A stretch of 64,000 nucleotides of DNA, taken from DAOPJM01 sp964490325. Its GTDB lineage: Bacteria; Bacillota; Clostridia; Christensenellales; CAG-138. The stretch is taken from contig CAZBBX010000006.1 in NCBI GenBank assembly GCA_964490325.1, forward strand, positions 6,687-70,686, in the 5' to 3' direction. The notes beneath the pieces were generated by a model that saw only the letters and a program-made list of their open reading frames with translations, ran no database searches and had not been told where the DNA came from. The position numbers and the translations under genes were made by a program. Of this stretch, positions 25,860-34,020 are shown one piece after another (the first letter of the stretch is position 1; each line of letters starts with the position of its first letter).

Positions 25860-27239
25860 CTATTTGATGGGTTCCAGCTCGGCGGTAAAGTGCCGCAGCA
25901 CCTTGGCCTGCTTGACGATGCGATAGCCGTGAATGTCCTTGGCGCGATCGCGAACGGCAATGATCGCATCGGCGACCACGTCCAGATGCGCCTGCGTCAG
26001 CACGCGGCGCGGCACGCAAAGACGGGTAAATTCCATCTCCGCTTCGGGCTGCTTGCCCGTGACGGGATCGGGATCGAGCATATAGCTGCCCACGTCGCAG
26101 CAGCGAATGCCCGCCTCCAGATACAGCTCCAGCGCCAATGCCTGCGCGGGAAATTCGTAATAGGGGATGTTCGGCAGAATGCGCTTGGCGTCCAAAAAAA
26201 TCGCGTGACCGCCTGTGGGATACTGCAGGGGAACGCCCGCTTCGCGGATTCGGTCGCCCAAGTATTGCACCTGTCCGATGCGATAGCGCAAAAAGTGATA
26301 GTCCATGCCCTCGTACAGGCCGACGGCCAGCGCCTCCAGATCGCGTCCCGCAAGTCCGCCATAGGTGATGAAGCCCTCGTAGGGGACGGTCAGGCTCTTG
26401 ACGCGTTCGTACAGCTCCGCATCCTCGCGAATACCGATCAGGCCGCCCATGTTGACGATGGCGTCCTTCTTGGCGCTCATGGCGAACGCGTCTGCATAGG
26501 AGAAGGCCTCCCGCGTGATCTCGGCGATGGAGCGTTCCTGCTGACCTTCCTCGCGGGTCTTGATGAAGTAGGCGTTCTCGGCAAAGCGCGCCGCGTCTAT
26601 GACAAAGGGGATGCCATACCGCTTGGCGATCACAGCCGTCTCGCGGATATTTTGCAGGGAGACGGGCTGCCCGCCTGCCGTGTTATTGGTGATGGTCATG
26701 AGGATCACGCCGATGGAGGAAGCGCCGTGTTCATTAATGAAGGCCTCCAAGCGTTCCACGTCCATGTTGCCCTTGAAGGGATAGTAGTCCTCGGTATTCG
26801 TGGCCTCGCGGACTACACAGTCCACGGGGTGTCCGCCTGCAAGACCCACATGTCCGCGGGTGGTGTCAAAGTGCATGTTGGCAACGGAGTATTGACCGGG
26901 CTTGAGCAAGCAGGGCAGCAGCACCTTTTCGGCGGCGCGCCCTTGGTGAACAGGCTGCGCATAGGCATAGCCGAAGATGTCGCGCACCGCGTCCTTGAGG
27001 GCGTAATAGCCGCGGCAGCCCGCATACGCCTCATCGCCGCGCATGATGGCGGCCCACTGCGTGTCGCTCATGGCGCCTGTGCCGCTGTCTGTCAGCATGT
27101 CGATGTAGACCTGTTCGCTGCGCAGGCCAAACACGTTGTAGCCCGCTTCCTTGAGGTAGCGCTCGCGTTCCTCACGCGTGGTCATCGTCAAGGGTTCCAC
27201 CATCTTGATCTTGAACGGTTCTGCAATATACTTTGCCAA
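25860..27239 (-). CDS. tnaA: Tryptophanase (tryptophan indole-lyase)
   Basis: This 459-residue PLP enzyme splits tryptophan into indole, pyruvate and ammonia. It shows LTDSGTGAMSD, GDEAYAG, the PLP lysine in SAKKDA (K257/K258), and the C-terminal PKVLRHFT-like end. The homologous tyrosine phenol-lyase is the alternative. Here residue D125 in HFDTTRGH matches tryptophanase, where phenol-lyase has threonine, so I prefer tryptophanase at moderate certainty. The start is a TTG at 27239 after AAGGAGGG; no ATG fits. On its strand a possible TTGTAA/TACAAT promoter (27313-27283) overlaps the terminator of the preceding gene, and the leader begins with a short GGGGCGTGCCCC hairpin. Confidence 0.85.
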   Translation of the reverse strand: MAKYIAEPFKIKMVEPLTMTTREERERYLKEAGYNVFGLRSEQVYIDMLTDSGTGAMSDTQWAAIMRGDEAYAGCRGYYALKDAVRDIFGYAYAQPVHQGRAAEKVLLPCLLKPGQYSVANMHFDTTRGHVGLAGGHPVDCVVREATNTEDYYPFKGNMDVERLEAFINEHGASSIGVILMTITNNTAGGQPVSLQNIRETAVIAKRYGIPFVIDAARFAENAYFIKTREEGQQERSIAEITREAFSYADAFAMSAKKDAIVNMGGLIGIREDAELYERVKSLTVPYEGFITYGGLAGRDLEALAVGLYEGMDYHFLRYRIGQVQYLGDRIREAGVPLQYPTGGHAIFLDAKRILPNIPYYEFPAQALALELYLEAGIRCCDVGSYMLDPDPVTGKQPEAEMEFTRLCVPRRVLTQAHLDVVADAIIAVRDRAKDIHGYRIVKQAKVLRHFTAELEPIK

Positions 27240-27282
27240 AAGATTAGCCCTCCTTATGCTGCGGGGCACGCCCCTTTTTTCC

Positions 27283-27313
27283 ATTGTAACACCAAAAAGC
27301 GGCGTTTTTACAA
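27283..27313 (-). promoter_or_regulatory. Possible tryptophanase promoter overlapping a terminator
   Basis: On the minus strand TTGTAA (27313-27308) and TACAAT (27288-27283) are 19 bases apart, longer than optimal. The -35 lies inside the hairpin that ends the upstream gene. Confidence 0.35.
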
Positions 27314-27320
27314 CGCCGCA
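27293..27320 (-). terminator. Terminator of the Gate-domain transporter gene
   Basis: Read on the minus strand, GCGGCGTT and AACGCCGC form an 8-bp stem followed by TTTTTGG. It lies 19 bases after the stop at 27339. Confidence 0.85.
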
Positions 27321-27338
27321 AATATATATTATGGAGCT

Positions 27339-28502
27339 TTACAGATGGAACAAAACGTACAGCCAGTTGGCGGCTACGCCTGCAAAGATACCGCCCACCG
27401 TGTGGGAAAGAATGGCGGCGCCTGTCAGCTCGCTGTGCTTCAATGCCTTCATCATGGCGACATGGGTGCTTAGGTAGCCGCTCCAGCACATGCACATGGC
27501 GGTAAAGACAGCCACGTCGTGCGCATCGGCAAGTCCCGCCGTGAGCAGCGGGGGAACAAGACCCAAGGCGGCGCCTGCGGAGCCCAGCGCCGTGATGGGA
27601 ACGGAGATGCCCGTGGAGGACTTCAGCCCAAACAGCGGCCGAAGCAGGAACTGGATCTTATCGGCAGCCTTGGGGATCCAACCCAAGCCCTCGTATGCAG
27701 CGCCCGTATACAGCCCGTCGGCAGGCGCTTGGTTGGTCAGCATCAGCACCAGCGTACAAATGATAAGTACGCCCGGTATGATCTCCAAGCCCAGCTTCAC
27801 GCCGTTTCCGCCGCCGTCCAAGAACGCGTCCATAAAGCGCAGCGAAAGACGCTGCTTGCGTTTTTTCATCTCGTCTGCGTCATCTTCGCTTAGGGGCAGG
27901 GGAGGAGGCGGCGCTTCCTTACCAAGCTTCTTGGCGGAGAAGAACAGCATCAGCCGCGTGCTGACGATGCTGCCCAGTACGGCGGCAAGATTGCCGATCA
28001 AAACAGCGGACAGGAGGCTTTCGCCCGCTTCCTTTTCCAAGCCCAGCAAAAAGCTCGTGACGATCAGACCCATGCCAAAGGCCGTGCCGAGGTTGGTCAA
28101 GGCGGCAAGCTGATAGTCTTTAAAGCATTCGCGGAAGCGGCGGTCGCCCGTAAGAGTTAGGATGGCGGGGTTATCGGACAGATAGGTGGATACAACGCCG
28201 AGAGCCGCGGCTCCCGGCAGGCCGTACAGCGGCTTCATCAGTGGCGACAGAAGACGATTGAGCAGATCGACCACGCCGAATTCCGACATGAGCGAAGCCA
28301 ACGCACCCGTCAGCACAGCGATCGCCATGATGTAGAAGGCCGTGTTGATGAGCAGGGCATAGGCGGTGTTCATAAAGGTGTTCAGCATGTTGGCAAGCCC
28401 CATGGGTATGGCTATGAGCGTGAACATGCCGATCACGATACACAAGAATACGATGGGCTCTATCCAGCGCTTCCGAAAAGAAGCGCGCGCGGGTTGTTCC
28501 AA
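27339..28502 (-). CDS. Nucleoside-recognition (Gate) domain membrane protein, YjiH-like
   Basis: This 387-residue polytopic protein has roughly nine to ten hydrophobic helices in two halves separated by a charged cytoplasmic loop (EDDADEMKKRKQR). The segments with GALASLMSEFGVVDLL and STYLSDNPAI are typical of Gate domains found in nucleoside permeases and spore-maturation-type proteins. The transported compound is unknown. It starts with TTG at 28502 after GGAGGAGGGG. It lies directly upstream of tnaA but has its own terminator, and it is divergent from a GntR regulator that probably controls it. Confidence 0.75.
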   Translation of the reverse strand: MEQPARASFRKRWIEPIVFLCIVIGMFTLIAIPMGLANMLNTFMNTAYALLINTAFYIMAIAVLTGALASLMSEFGVVDLLNRLLSPLMKPLYGLPGAAALGVVSTYLSDNPAILTLTGDRRFRECFKDYQLAALTNLGTAFGMGLIVTSFLLGLEKEAGESLLSAVLIGNLAAVLGSIVSTRLMLFFSAKKLGKEAPPPPLPLSEDDADEMKKRKQRLSLRFMDAFLDGGGNGVKLGLEIIPGVLIICTLVLMLTNQAPADGLYTGAAYEGLGWIPKAADKIQFLLRPLFGLKSSTGISVPITALGSAGAALGLVPPLLTAGLADAHDVAVFTAMCMCWSGYLSTHVAMMKALKHSELTGAAILSHTVGGIFAGVAANWLYVLFHL

Positions 28503-28646
28503 ATATATCCCCTCCTCCCGTGACCGCCTATATTATATGTGCAGGCGTGTAAAAAGTATAGCCTTCCAAACGAATATATTGTATGTGAGATTTGAAGCAA
28601 AAAGCGTATAAATCTGTAAATAAATCTGTACTTTCTGACGGTTAGA

Positions 28647-28675
28647 TTGACTTTATGCATGCGGCGAACTAAAAT
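28647..28675 (+). promoter_or_regulatory. Promoter of the GntR regulator
   Basis: TTGACT (28647-28652) and TAAAAT (28670-28675) have a 17-base spacer, 35 bases before the GntR start, in the 207-base divergent region. Confidence 0.7.
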
Positions 28676-28709
28676 ACTTACATCAATACTACTTCGAGGT
28701 GTGATCAAC

Positions 28710-29423
28710 ATGATCGAAAGAATACAGGGCGAAAGCTTGTACAACCAGATCAAAACGGAGCTGCGCGAGGAATTGAAGGACAAGGCAGATAGCTATCGTA
28801 TTCCCACCGAGGCCGAACTTTCCAAACGCTATGGCGTCAGCCGCGGTACGGTGCGGCAGGCGATCAACGACCTTGTCAACGAGGGACTGCTGCGCAGGGT
28901 ACAGGGCAGCGGCACCTACAAGGTAGGCGACAATATGCAGCAAAGCTACCATGCAAATTGCAGCTTTACACAGGCCATCACCCGCTCCGGCAAGAAAGCG
29001 GGCATTCGCGACGTGCGCTTGGAAACCGTACCTGCCGACGAACAAATGACGCAGCTGCTCAACGTTCCCAAGGGGACGATCCTGTATCGCCTGAGCCGTG
29101 TGCGCCTTGCAAACAACATCCCTGTTGCACTTGGCGTGGCGTATATCCGCTGCGATGCAATCCCAAACCTTCGCGCAAGCGACCTAAAGCTGTCCTTTAT
29201 CGACATGCTCCAAACGAAGTTTCATGTGATCCTCAGCAACAGGCGCAGCTTTTGCAGTGCGCGCATGGCGTCTGATGAGCTGATCGAGGCTTTGGAACTG
29301 CCATCGGGAGGGCCGGTGCTGCATATCGAGCATCTTTGCGACGGCGAGGGCTTCTCCCCGCTGTTTGTGGATGTGCTGGAATACTGCGAACATTTCACCA
29401 TCACGCTAAACACGAACAACTAA
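28710..29423 (+). CDS. GntR-family regulator, HutC/UTRA type
   Basis: This 237-residue protein has a GntR winged helix (residues about 8-72, including RYGVSRGTVRQAINDLVNEG and the wing VQGSGTYKV) and a C-terminal UTRA ligand domain of about 150 residues. UTRA regulators respond to small metabolites such as sugars, amino-acid breakdown products or fatty acids. Divergent placement next to the Gate-domain transporter suggests that this is its target. The ATG at 28710 follows GAGGTG. A terminator at 29523 separates it from the butyrate kinase operon. Confidence 0.88.
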   Translation: MIERIQGESLYNQIKTELREELKDKADSYRIPTEAELSKRYGVSRGTVRQAINDLVNEGLLRRVQGSGTYKVGDNMQQSYHANCSFTQAITRSGKKAGIRDVRLETVPADEQMTQLLNVPKGTILYRLSRVRLANNIPVALGVAYIRCDAIPNLRASDLKLSFIDMLQTKFHVILSNRRSFCSARMASDELIEALELPSGGPVLHIEHLCDGEGFSPLFVDVLEYCEHFTITLNTNN

Positions 29424-29522
29424 TAAGGGCTTTTTCTCACGACTTTCACGATAAAGCGCCGTGCGCGGGAACTCCTTATCGACTAAAAATTTTACAAAGC
29501 GGATCGTATCCGAAAGCACTTG

Positions 29523-29549
29523 AAAAACGGCGAGAAATCGCCGTTTTTT
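29523..29549 (+). terminator. Terminator after the GntR gene
   Basis: AAAACGGCG and CGCCGTTTT flank a 6-base loop and run into T residues. The 100 bases between the GntR stop and this hairpin show no gene. Confidence 0.85.
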
Positions 29550-29595
29550 CAAAAGATTTATTGTTTATTGGTAAAAATCACGTAAAGAATATCTC

Positions 29596-29623
29596 TTGCT
29601 ATATATTATCTTTTGCATATAAT
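29596..29623 (+). promoter_or_regulatory. Promoter of the branched-chain keto-acid operon
   Basis: TTGCTA (29596-29601) and a consensus TATAAT (29618-29623) are 16 bases apart, 33 bases before the butyrate kinase start, in an AT-rich stretch. Confidence 0.75.
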
Positions 29624-29656
29624 GGAAATAGAAGGCAGTATTCTGGAGGGTCAGTC

Positions 29657-30727
29657 ATGGCATACCGTATTCTTACGATCAATCCCGGTTCAACATCCAC
29701 GAAGATCACCATTTTTGAGGATACCACCCCCATTTTGGAGAAGAAACTGAATCCGTCTCCCGAAGAAGCGGAGAATGCGGGCGATTTCAACACCGTGCTC
29801 GACATTCGACGCCGCGTGATCCTGCGCGTGCTGGCGGAGAGCGGCTTCGACGTGAATACGCTCAACTGCGTGGTGGGGCGCGGCGGATTGACGCGACCCG
29901 TCGAAAGCGGCGTATACGCCATCGACGAAAAGATGTTGACCGATCTGTCCGAGGCGCGCTTTGGCTGGCACGCCTGCAACTTTGGCGCGGGTCTGGCCTA
30001 TGGCATTGCAACGCCGCTGGGGCTTCCTTCCTATATGGCGGATCCCGGCGTCGTCAACGAAACGGAACCTTTGGCGCGCTTTTCGGGCTATCCCGCCATC
30101 GAGCGGCGCACCATTTGGCACGCGCTCAACACTAAGGCGGTAGCGCGCAGGGTGTCCGCATCCCGCGGCTTCCGTTACGAGGACAAGAATTTCATCATTG
30201 CGCACATCGGCGGCGGCGTGAGCGTGGGCGCGCATCGGCGCGGCCGCGTTGTGGACGTCAACAATGCTTTGGACGGTGACGGCCCCTTCTCCGCAGAGCG
30301 CAGCGGGAGCCTGCCCGTTCGTTCGGTTGTAGAGCTGGCGATGAGCGGCAAGTACAAGACCGTCCGCGAGCTTGTGACCGAGCTGATCACCAACGGCGGC
30401 GTAAAGGGCTACTTGGGAACGAACGACGGCCGCGAGGTCGCTCGCCGCATCGATGAGGGCGATGAGTATGCGCGCCTTGTATACGAGGCCATGGCCTATC
30501 AGATCGCAAAGGAGATCGGTTCGCTTGCGGCCGTGCTCAAGGGCGATGTGGACTACATCATCCTTACTGGCGGCATGGCGCACGACGACCGCTTGATGGG
30601 CTGGATAAAGGAGCGCGTCGGCTTCATAGCCGAGGTGGTCGTGGTTCCCGGCGAGGACGAAATGCGCGCACTTTGCGAGGCGGGCATACGCGCTCTGAGC
30701 GGCGAGGAGAAGGTCAAGACCTACTAA
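29657..30727 (+). CDS. buk: Butyrate kinase (or branched-chain acyl kinase)
   Basis: This 356-residue ASKHA-fold kinase makes ATP and a carboxylate from an acyl-phosphate. It shows the N-terminal LTINPGSTSTKI, then AHIGGGVSVGAHRRGR, GPFSAERSGSLP and ILTGGMAHD, all typical of butyrate kinases. The length is right for the family. GGAGG precedes the ATG. It heads an operon with VOR subunits and a branched-chain aminotransferase, so isobutyryl-, 2-methylbutyryl- or isovaleryl-phosphate are plausible substrates besides butyryl-phosphate. The partner phosphotransacylase gene is 17 kb away. Confidence 0.93.
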   Translation: MAYRILTINPGSTSTKITIFEDTTPILEKKLNPSPEEAENAGDFNTVLDIRRRVILRVLAESGFDVNTLNCVVGRGGLTRPVESGVYAIDEKMLTDLSEARFGWHACNFGAGLAYGIATPLGLPSYMADPGVVNETEPLARFSGYPAIERRTIWHALNTKAVARRVSASRGFRYEDKNFIIAHIGGGVSVGAHRRGRVVDVNNALDGDGPFSAERSGSLPVRSVVELAMSGKYKTVRELVTELITNGGVKGYLGTNDGREVARRIDEGDEYARLVYEAMAYQIAKEIGSLAAVLKGDVDYIILTGGMAHDDRLMGWIKERVGFIAEVVVVPGEDEMRALCEAGIRALSGEEKVKTY

Positions 30728-30747
30728 AGACCTACTAAGGAAAGAGC

Positions 30748-31425
30748 ATGAGCGAAGTACTGTATGTCATAACGGGACATTTCGGAAGCGGAAAGACCGA
30801 GCTTGCGGTCAATTTGGCGCTGCGCCTTGCGACGGAGGGCAAAAAGACCGCGCTTGCCGATCTGGACATTGTAAATCCCTATTTCTGCTCCCGCGAGCGC
30901 AGAGCCTTGCTCGAACGGAACGGCGTACAGGTGGTGCTGCCCTCAGGCGGCGGCTATATCGATCTGCCAAGCGTCTCGGCGGAGGTACTGAGCATCTTGG
31001 AAAACGAGGATACGGCGGGCGTACTGGACGTTGGCGGCGATCCCGAGGGAGCGCGGGTCTTGGGACGCTTCTTGCCGTATTTGGAAAAGCGCGAGACAAA
31101 GGTGATCTGCGTGGTGAACGCGAACCGTCCCGAGACCAAGGATCTTTTCCACGCCCTCAAGCACCTGCGCGGGATCGAGACCTGCTGCGGCCTCAAGGTG
31201 AACGGACTGGTCAACAACACCCATCTGCTTGGCGAAACGACGGAGGCGGACGTTCGTAAGGGCGACCAACTCACGGCGGCCTTGTCCAAGGAGACGGGCA
31301 TTCCCTTTCTGTACAGCATGGCAGACGAAGGACTTTTAGGCACGCTTTCGCGTGACGGGCTGGCGGCGCCGCTGCTGCCCGTGCGTATCTATATGCGAAG
31401 ACCTTGGGAACCCCAAATCAAGTAA
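30748..31425 (+). CDS. P-loop ATPase of the 2-oxoacid oxidoreductase operon
   Basis: This 225-residue protein has a Walker A GHFGSGKTE at about residues 10-18, a second MinD/ParA-like segment (ALADLDIVNPYFCSRE), and a switch aspartate in VLDVGGDPEGARVLGRF. It belongs to the broad SIMIBI/CobQ-like class of P-loop proteins. Related genes accompany VOR/KOR gene sets in clostridia as I remember them, but their biochemical job is unknown. It may help iron-sulfur assembly or complex maturation. It sits between butyrate kinase and the ferredoxin-like subunit, with short gaps on both sides. Confidence 0.75.
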   Translation: MSEVLYVITGHFGSGKTELAVNLALRLATEGKKTALADLDIVNPYFCSRERRALLERNGVQVVLPSGGGYIDLPSVSAEVLSILENEDTAGVLDVGGDPEGARVLGRFLPYLEKRETKVICVVNANRPETKDLFHALKHLRGIETCCGLKVNGLVNNTHLLGETTEADVRKGDQLTAALSKETGIPFLYSMADEGLLGTLSRDGLAAPLLPVRIYMRRPWEPQIK

Positions 31426-31437
31426 GGAGTGTGGACT

Positions 31438-31650
31438 ATGGCAGGAAAAGTTACGTTTGATCGCGAACGATGCAAGGGCTGTGAGCTTTGTGTGCTCGTC
31501 TGTCCCAAGCACATCGTGGCCATCGACAAGGCGGCAACCAACCGCAAGGGCTATCACCCCGCGACAGTCACGGACATGAGCGCCTGCACGGGCTGCGCAA
31601 GCTGTGCAAGGATGTGCCCCGACTCCATCATCACCGTGGAAAGGATGTAA
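31438..31650 (+). CDS. 2-oxoacid:ferredoxin oxidoreductase, ferredoxin-like delta subunit
   Basis: This 70-residue protein carries two 4Fe-4S motifs, CKGCELCVLVCP and CTGCASCARMCP. It transfers electrons from the catalytic subunits to free ferredoxin. Its place immediately before the alpha subunit is the usual order for VOR/KOR-type enzymes. AAGGAG stands 8 bases before the ATG at 31438. Confidence 0.93.
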   Translation: MAGKVTFDRERCKGCELCVLVCPKHIVAIDKAATNRKGYHPATVTDMSACTGCASCARMCPDSIITVERM

Positions 31651-31654
31651 AGGC

Positions 31655-32725
31655 ATGGCAAAGGAACTTTGGAAGGGCAATGAAGCGGTCGCCGAAGCGG
31701 CCGTCCGTGCGGGATGCCGTTATTTCTTCGGGTATCCCATCACGCCGCAAAACGAGATCCCCGAATACTTGAGCCGTCGCTTGCCCGAGGTGGGCGGCTG
31801 CTTTATCCAAGCGGAGTCGGAGATCGCCGCGATCAACATGGTGTACGGCGCAGCAGGCGCAGGCGTACGCGTGATGACCTCCTCGTCCTCACCGGGCATC
31901 AGCCTTAAGCAGGAGGGCATCACCTATATAGCGGGAGCGGAGCTGCCCGCCGTCATCGTCAACATGATGCGCGGCGGCCCGGGTCTGGGCAACATCTCCC
32001 CCTCGCAGGCGGACTATTTTCAGGCAACCCGCGGCGGCGGCAACGGCGACTATCGCACCATCGTGCTTGCGCCCGCTACCATACAGGAGGCCGCGGATTA
32101 CACTCGCTTGGCTTTCGAGCTGGCGGACAAGTATCGCAATCCCGTGGTCGTCTTGGCGGACGGCATGATCGGTCAGATGATGGAAGCGATCGAATGGCAC
32201 GACGAGCCGATCGATCCCAAGGAGCTTCCGCATAAGGATTGGGCGGCGGACGGTACCGACGGAAAGCGCGGGCATCACGTCATCAATTCGCTTTTCTTGA
32301 ACGCGGAGGACTGCACCAAGCACAACAAGCATCTTGCCGAAAAATACGCGGCCATCGAGCGCGATGAGACCCGTTACACCGTCATTGGCAGCGATGAGCC
32401 GGAGATCGTCTTTGTGGCCTACGGAACGACCAGCCGCCTTGCCAACGCCGCCATCCTCCTCTTGGAGAAGGAAGGCATCAAGGCTTCACTGTTCCGTCCC
32501 GTGACGCTGTGGCCGTTCCCCTATGCGCAGCTGCACGACTATGCCGCAAAGCCCTCGGTCAAGGCGGTCATAACGGTCGAACTGAGCATGGGTCAGATGA
32601 TCGACGATGTAAAGATCGCTTTGGAAGGCGAAAAACCCTGCCTGTTCATGGGCACGGGCGGCGGCGTGATCCCCACGCCGGAAGAACTGGTCGAAGCCGC
32701 CAAAAAGGCGATAGGGAGGGCATAA
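31655..32725 (+). CDS. vorB: 2-oxoacid:ferredoxin oxidoreductase alpha subunit, VorB-type
   Basis: This 356-residue subunit contributes the pyrimidine-binding part of the active site. It starts WKGNEAVAEAAVRAGCRYFF and contains GYPITPQNEIPEYLS, the family's TPP-related signature, and the segment PGLGNISPSQADYFQA. This pattern is that of VorB (3-methyl-2-oxobutanoate:ferredoxin oxidoreductase), and operon company with a branched-chain aminotransferase agrees. A 2-oxoglutarate enzyme (KorA) is the main alternative. The start at 31655 is 4 bases after the delta-subunit stop. Confidence 0.9.
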   Translation: MAKELWKGNEAVAEAAVRAGCRYFFGYPITPQNEIPEYLSRRLPEVGGCFIQAESEIAAINMVYGAAGAGVRVMTSSSSPGISLKQEGITYIAGAELPAVIVNMMRGGPGLGNISPSQADYFQATRGGGNGDYRTIVLAPATIQEAADYTRLAFELADKYRNPVVVLADGMIGQMMEAIEWHDEPIDPKELPHKDWAADGTDGKRGHHVINSLFLNAEDCTKHNKHLAEKYAAIERDETRYTVIGSDEPEIVFVAYGTTSRLANAAILLLEKEGIKASLFRPVTLWPFPYAQLHDYAAKPSVKAVITVELSMGQMIDDVKIALEGEKPCLFMGTGGGVIPTPEELVEAAKKAIGRA

Positions 32726-32727
32726 GC

Positions 32728-33477
32728 ATGGCTATCGTTTATCAGAAATCCAAGGGCCTTACCGATGCGGAGCTGCATTACTGCCCCGGCTGCACCCACG
32801 GCGTGATCCATAAGCTCATCGCCGAATCCTTAGAGGAGCTGGGTCTTATCGACAACACCATCGGCGTTGCGCCCGTAGGCTGCAGCGTCCTTGCCTACAA
32901 CTATTTCACCTGCGACATGTTCGAGGCGTCGCACGGACGCGCTCCCGCCGTTGCAACGGGCGTGAAGCGTTCGCATCCCAACCGCACGGTGTTCACCTAC
33001 CAGGGCGACGGCGACTTGGCCGCCATCGGCACCGCAGAGATCGTACACTCCGCAATGCGCGGCGAAAAGTTCACCACCATCTTTGTCAACAATGCCATCT
33101 ACGGCATGACGGGCGGACAGATGGCGCCCACCACGCTTGTGGGGCAGAAGGCGACGACGGCTCCCTTCGGCCGCGACAAGGCGCACTACGGTTCGCCGCT
33201 GCGCATGGCGGAGCTGCTTTCCACCATCGATGGTACTGCCTATGCCGAGCGCGTTACGGTCACGGACGTTCCCAACATCATCAAGGCCAAGAAGGCCATC
33301 AAGAAGGCTTTCGAGCTGCAGATGCAGGGCGCAGGCTTCACCTTTGTCGAGGTGCTGTCCACCTGCCCCACCAACTGGGGACTGACGCCCGAAAAGGCGA
33401 TCGCATGGCTCAAGGACAACATGATACCCTACTATCCGTTGGGCGTATATGCCGACAGAACGCAGGAGGTAAAGTAA
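32728..33477 (+). CDS. 2-oxoacid:ferredoxin oxidoreductase beta subunit, TPP-binding
   Basis: This 249-residue subunit binds thiamine diphosphate. It has the CPGCTHG cysteine pair, YQGDGDLAAIGTAEIVHS (the GDG...N TPP-magnesium motif, completed by FVNNAIYGMTGGQM) and the end segment CPTNWGLTPEKA. It lies 2 bases after the alpha gene, preceded by GGGAGGG. It forms the catalytic centre with VorB and the gamma subunit. Confidence 0.93.
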   Translation: MAIVYQKSKGLTDAELHYCPGCTHGVIHKLIAESLEELGLIDNTIGVAPVGCSVLAYNYFTCDMFEASHGRAPAVATGVKRSHPNRTVFTYQGDGDLAAIGTAEIVHSAMRGEKFTTIFVNNAIYGMTGGQMAPTTLVGQKATTAPFGRDKAHYGSPLRMAELLSTIDGTAYAERVTVTDVPNIIKAKKAIKKAFELQMQGAGFTFVEVLSTCPTNWGLTPEKAIAWLKDNMIPYYPLGVYADRTQEVK

Positions 33478-33478
33478 G

Positions 33479-34018
33479 ATGACGCATGAGATCATCGTAT
33501 CCGGCTTTGGCGGTCAAGGCGTAATGGCCATCGGCAAGACCTTGGCGGAAGCGGGCATGAAGGAAGGGCTGGACGTGTCTTGGCTGCCCAGCTACGGTCC
33601 CGAGATGCGCGGCGGCACGGCAAATTGCTGCGTTGTCCTCTCGCATGAATCCATCGTCAATCCGCTCGTGCTGCATCCCACCGAGCTGATCGCCATGAAC
33701 AAGCCCTCGCTTATCAAGTTCGAGCCTGCCGTGGTCAAGGGCGGCGCCATCTTTGTCAACAGCTCCATCATCGAGATCAAGACCACGCGCACGGACGTGT
33801 CCGCGACCTATGTGCCCTGCTTGGAGATCGCAAACGAGCTTGGCAACCTAAAGGTGGCAAACATGGTCATGCTGGGCGCGTACATCGAGCGGACAAAGCT
33901 TTTGAAGGTCGAGACCATCCGTGAAATGCTGGTGCATATGTTCACAGGCCCCAAGGCGGCGTTGGTCGAACTGAACATTGAGGCGCTGCGGCGCGGCGCC
34001 GCTTGTGTGGAGGCATAG
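33479..34018 (+). CDS. 2-oxoacid:ferredoxin oxidoreductase gamma subunit
   Basis: This 179-residue protein begins with the gamma-subunit signature IIVSGFGGQGVMAIGKTLAE and contains WLPSYGPEMRGGTANCCVVLS, diagnostic of the family. It completes a four-subunit oxidoreductase that turns 2-oxoacids into acyl-CoA and CO2 while reducing ferredoxin. It starts one base after the beta subunit stop. Confidence 0.93.
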   Translation: MTHEIIVSGFGGQGVMAIGKTLAEAGMKEGLDVSWLPSYGPEMRGGTANCCVVLSHESIVNPLVLHPTELIAMNKPSLIKFEPAVVKGGAIFVNSSIIEIKTTRTDVSATYVPCLEIANELGNLKVANMVMLGAYIERTKLLKVETIREMLVHMFTGPKAALVELNIEALRRGAACVEA

Positions 34019-34020
34019 AA

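Noticed and set aside
25860..27239. Tyrosine phenol-lyase
   Set aside because: Not fully excluded, but aspartate in HFDTTRGH and the segment CCDVGSY agree with tryptophanase rather than phenol-lyase.
25890..27473. A 527-codon plus-strand open frame opposite tryptophanase
   Set aside because: It is a shadow of the high-GC tnaA gene: it has no family resemblance and no ribosome site, and the minus-strand protein is clearly recognisable.
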